This document shows, piece after piece, positions 53,101 through 59,100 of a DNA stretch of 60,000 nt (its first letter is position 1; each line of letters opens with the position of its first letter). The DNA is taken from positions 4,371,203-4,431,202 of the forward strand of contig NC_064037.1 of NCBI RefSeq assembly GCF_932526225.1, given 5' to 3'. A program made the position numbers and the translations under genes. The notes beneath the pieces are model-generated. The model worked only from the letters and a program-made list of their open reading frames with translations, ran no database searches and was not told the DNA's origin. The DNA is from Nematostella vectensis. Taxonomy: Eukaryota > Cnidaria > Anthozoa > Actiniaria > Edwardsiidae.

Positions 53101-56100
53101 TGATGGTGTTTGTGTCGTTGTTTCCGATAAAAATCTGAAAAATGAACAATGATTCATATTGATTGTGCGATTTTAAATAGATTAGAATTATCTATCTTTT
53201 TTCATCTTGTCATACTAGCAGCCCCTGAAAAAGTTATGATAAAGTAACATTATACGGAACTTTTAGTTATAGTATAGAACCTGAACAGCTCCAGGGCCGT
53301 AGCAGGCCTCGAAATATTGGGGAGGGGGGGCATAATACAGAAACATTAAGAAAATATTAGGGAGGGGGTACAGCCACGCCCCTATTGGTTATTTCCTTGT
53401 AATTTTTGAAAATATTGGGGGGGGGGGGGGGAAATGCCCCCCAGTGCCCCATCCTCTCTCCTACGGCCCTGAGCTCTGAACCTGAACAAGTCTTTGAATT
53501 GAAAAGTTTAACGTCACCCTATCAAATAACAATAGTTGACGCCTCTGACAAAATTGACATGAAATTGGTTTCTTGGGCAATCACAGAAGAACGATTTTTT
53601 TTTAATAAATAAGAAAGCTCTTCTCGCTTTCATACCCTCCAGTCACGATGCTATCGTCCCTACTTTCGTGCAGCTCTTTTGAAGACAGGGAGGGAGGTTC
53701 ATAAGATAGATAATAATGCCCCCTTCATCACACAGAGAATGTTTCCTCTTTAAACCAACCTTCGGCGTTATGAAGCCAGCATCCCGATACTCGACCCAGC
53801 CCTCCCCGCGGTCGCTGTAACTCAGTTGGTACTTCAACACCCACTGAGCGCCATTACTGCCACCTTGGGTTGCTAGGCCCGTTACCGTAGCAACATCACT
53901 CCAGTCGACTTGCAGCCATTGGTTCTTGTCGTTATCAAGTGCTGTCCAGCTTGAAGCTCCGTTCAGACGCGCCCTGGTGGCATCATAAGGAGCGATGAAG
54001 CTTGATGCACTTAGTGCGCTATCTGGCACACGACCGTCCTCCAACCCAAGGGCATAGGGACAGTCGAGAGCTGCAGCAAACATAGACACACAAAGATACA
54101 CTTGCCTTTAGACGCGTAACAGCAATATTCGACGATATTTCTTTTCCAGATAATGGTGGTCTTGTCGAAATTGAGGCAAAAATTAGGCTTAAACAAAGCA
54201 AACTCCCGCTGGCATTCCAGGTCCTTTTAACAAAGTAGACTCGACAAAGCCTATTGTATGCACTTCTAACCGGGCTGCGTTATTTGGAGAAGGGATTATT
54301 GTTCTGGAAACGGCTTTTATATTCCAATCTTTGTGCACAAAGACTTTTTTAGTATAACGCCATAAGGAGCCCAAGCAACCATATATAAGTAAAAAGCTGA
54401 AATTCGCCGGGGACTCTGTTATACTTGCCAAGTATGCTACGAATTTCGAGTGGCACCTGATCCTGAGGGATTTTCTTACTAGTGTATGACTTACCACATT
54501 CACAGCCATAGAGGTCTACCCTCATACACAGATGGCCCACATATTTCAAGAGGTTAAATCTAACGAGGCGGGCGGCGAGTGTAGGGACAAGAAGGTGTTC
54601 TTTGACGTCTTTACCATTAACGTTACCGTCGAATGTCTGCAAAGTCAAAAGACGGTCAGAAGAATGCAATAAAACAACCGACTATAGGGTAGACAATACA
54701 GACAGAAAAAGACCGAGACAGACAGACATACATACAGACGGACGGACGGACGGACAGACAGACAGACAGACAGCATACCTTTGTCGTGTTGTTTTGATGG
54801 TAATCCATCCAATAGGCCCCATTTCGGCTGTAGCCAAGCGTGAAGCGCGTGACATATGCATGATAGTGATGTATTATCCCTTGTGTGGCTACTTTATTCA
54901 CGGTTTTTAAGGTACCAAGATCGATTTGCAGCCATTCGTTTTCATACGGGCGTAACGAACACCAACTACTATGCAAGCCACCAACGTTCAGACGTGCTTT
55001 AGCCGTCCCATACTGGGAGCTGAAAACACGTCTTGCTGTGATTGCCGAGTCCGGAACTCGACCATCTCCAGTCAGTAATGACTCAGAGCATTCTAAGCCA
55101 CAAACAAAACAATAACAAGTTATCTATCAACCAAAAAAGTGAATGGGAATAAGGGCGGTCAGGAACAATTTCAAAGTCTCGAATTCAAAAAGAATGAAAG
55201 AAATGTAGTATCTGATACGACGCAAACTACCGTTGCCACCTTGAAGGTTTTGTGAAGTAAGCCAATAAGGATGAGAGAAACTCCCGTTGTTTTCTTGATG
55301 TTTCTGTATCGTGCCACACCCCCTACCCCCAATAATAGGGACCTTAAGCAAGAACGACGGCGACGGCTATGACACCGAGATCGAAAAAGATGTGTTCGCG
55401 CTTGGCGATCAAGAGATAGATAAAAATAAACCAAGGACATTATTTCTACAGCAGCGAACGTAGTTAGGGGAGTTAACACGGCAAACGTCCGCGTCCTCAA
55501 TTGACCGTGAAAGTTGGAGTTTTCACGTCGTGGTTTTATGGAAAACGGCTGAAATGTATCAGACAGAATGCATTTTCACGTGCTGCTATTGAATTCTGAA
55601 TCAAATCCCATTGTTTTCTGCCGTCGTCGTCCACGTTGCCGTCTTAAGGTCCCTAATTCTAGGCCTGCTACGGCTATGCTGCGTATTGCAATTTTACGTC
55701 TCGGCTATTCGTTGAGATTTTTAAATTTAGTTTGGTGTAGAGTACCCTGGTTCCAGAGACTCGAACGTCTTTCTATTTATTAACCTCGCTGGCCACTAAA
55801 AAGAGAGACGTTCGAGGCTCTGGAACCAGGATAGGTGTAGAGTTCAAGTCGTGACAAGTTTCTTAGTGAGTGCGCGAGCTATGATTTTGTTCATGTCGAA
55901 ATAGGTACGTATGACTTGCGGATAGTTCACAGGATTAAAGTTTCGCCTGTTAGACGCTTCAACTTACTTTTAGGCTTCTGACAGAATGTGTAGATCCAAA
56001 AAATATCCCCCCCCATTGAGTTACTGTATCTATTTTTTTTCCATGGGGTTGGAAATTCCAGAGGGGTTGGGGGTCATACCTCAGACCCCCTCAATAGGGG

Positions 56101-59100
56101 TGATATTTTCTGGAACGACTTAATCCTATAATCCACAGAGCTGTATTATACATAGTAGTATACTGTAACATGGCGTTGGACACATACCTGTGGGACAGTG
56201 CGGATGTTTTGTAGAAATCCCAAGCCCAAAATACAATGCCACGAGGCTGAGAAGAAACACGACTCTCTTCTCCTAAGGAAAATAAAAAACCTTTTGTGTA
56301 TCTGAATAAAATTAAATAAAAATTCGTTTGCAAAAGGAGGGGCTTTATTTCTTTTGGTTGGAAGTTACATGTTAGAATTGAACCTCGGTGATCTTGGATA
56401 CTAAAATTTCTTAAATACTAAACAAAAACTAATCAGATACTAAACACAAACTAAAAGCAAGGGGGGTAATTGTTGATAGGAAAAAACTTCAAAACTACTC
56501 AATTTCTGCATATAATTAGAGAATAGGTCGGGAAATACGTCAAAATATTTTTACAGCGATTTTTGCGTTATTTTGCGGATTTAGGCTAAATTTCTATTTC
56601 AGATATTACTGCGTGAAATATTCAAAAGGCGATCCCACAAATACAAATATTTTAATACAACTGAATAAAATATACGGGGGAACAAACTTGGATTTGTTAG
56701 TATAAATAGCAGCTGGGTAAAAACTTTTTTTCTTTATTTTTGTTTGAACAGATCAAAAACTGGTCCAAAAAATTTTGCAGATCTCAAAGGAAAAAAAAAC
56801 CTTCTTTCGGATGATTTTATCCCGGTCAATTCGAATCCAGTATATATTTAAAGGCCCATAAGCAACCAAGCCTACATCAGATCGAGGCTCTATTTTAGCG
56901 CTTCGCTAAAATGTCGTACGATGTCGTACGAAAGCGGTTTTATCACCTCGAGCCGAAGGTCACGGGAAATTGAAGTATGTAAAATGGTTCGTGAAACTTG
57001 TATTTACCGTTCACTGACGTCCAAGAACAATACAGAATTCCTTTTTCATTTTATGAGTATATTTAACACAAGATAAGAACAATCTTGCACGCATTGTGTG
57101 TAACAATCACAACGACTACAAAGGAATTTGGGTTTAGTTTTCCTGCAAGTCAAAGTTTCTCAGACTCTGAGCCACTAATTCACATATATAGGGAATGAAA
57201 ATATCAGGTTCGATTCAAAGGTGAGCCTTGATGCAACCCTGAAAATGCAAGAGGAACAAACAATATGTAGAAGTTTTGCCGTGAGTCGAGTTTGCAAATC
57301 ATAGCAGCGAAATATATACTTCCTATGTGTTCGGCATATATTCTCCTCGACTTCTCGCTTCATGGTTATTAACCTAAAGTTTTAATTACAGGTTATAGTA
57401 CTAATCAGTGATAAAACAAAGAATAGTCTGAGTTTGAGTAATCGCGTGGAATAAACCAACATCTTTCCCGATGACATCAATCTTTATTTGTCAATGATCC
57501 TTATTCTGAAGCACGCATTGCTTGGTAGTTTACGTTATGTTCTTGTCTTCCTAAATACTGGCTTTCTTCACCGGCGAAAACAAGATAAAACATGCACCTC
57601 GAGTGTGTCGGTAGTGAATAATTATGCGTATTATAGTCCTCCAATCAAATCGCTAGAAAGACAATAGCGCTATTTCAAAACAACAACAATCGCTTTGGTT
57701 GCCAATGGGGCTTTAACTCTTCGTAATTGTTGCCATGTAACGCAGTTACTTTAGTTGATGTAGCTAGCGTGACGTACAAGCGCGTGAACCAAGCCTGACT
57801 TCCATTTGGGTGGTCTTCACCGTCGACAACATTCATTATATCAGCGTCAAAAAGTACAAAATTAGACGTTTGCTGTTTGAAAATATAGCTATATCTTGGC
57901 GCTAAATCGGTATAGAAATGTTTATTTTAGCTATTTCCTTGCGTATTGCATAGAAATACGCAAGCGTCTAAACCAGACAAGGTATTCTGATCAGACATTA
58001 ACAAGTTGCTGTAAATAATTTAAGAAACAATAATATAAAGCCTTTCCATCGATACTAGTTGATTTTGCTCGGTAAATAGGTATTTTTATTATTTAAATTT
58101 TTTTTATGAAGTACCCCCCCCCCCCCGACCTTTTAAAGTATCTGATTAGTATCTGAGGGATTAGTATCAAGGATCACCGCGGTCTCCACCGAGAAGGCTT
58201 TGTTAGTTTGCTAGGCTTTCTTTCCTCATAATTTGAACTGATTAAAACAAAGCAGCGTGCGCTCTGACTTTATTGTTAGACTGCATACCAATTAGAGTAA
58301 ACAAACAAACAAAAATTCAACGTTAATTGTGAAATACTCTATGGTCGAAACTTTACCGAACCAGAACGGTGCGACTCTAGCGTTTAATCTGGGTCTTTGA
58401 GGCAGGTGTCAAGCCTTTATGTCGACTGTTCTGTTATGTATATGCAGTAAATGTTGGAAAATTCATGGGTCTTGGGGTCCAACGGTTAAATCCGCGATTT
58501 AAACCGTCAGCGGGAATTTTGTAGTTATTTTGTATATATATTGGTAAATTAGTAGTATTTTGGAGGGTCCAAAAAACCTTGAGGCCCAAGAACTGACTTC
58601 GAATTTTTAGTGTTCGCGAATTTCCCAACATTTACTGTATGATATTGAACAGAGAACTAGAAGTAAATACAAGCTATGTTGTAAATTTTTATGAAGTTGT
58701 TTTAAAGCCAATCAGATTTTGTGTCTCTGTGTATATTCTTTCACTAAAGCAGCAAGATAAAAAAAACATTTATTTTCTAATTTGTCTTTCCTTCACAAAC
58801 CTATATTATTTTTCTTATTTTAAGGATAAAAAATGGGGGGGGGGGGGTTTTCTAGACGTTAATGTATAGCATTTTGTCACTTCTGATTTTGTGCAAATTT
58901 ACTTACAAATTTAATAAGGATTCTACACTGTAAGTTCACTTCAAAAGTTAAAACTTCTCTAACTTCTTCACTTAAGCTAATGACTAAATCGACTCATTAA
59001 AATTGCACGAGTTTAGCCTAAACATTATGATGTTTGAGAACTAACAAATAAGATAAATGTGTTTCAGTACGAGAATCATTTTTACTAAGGAATTATTATT

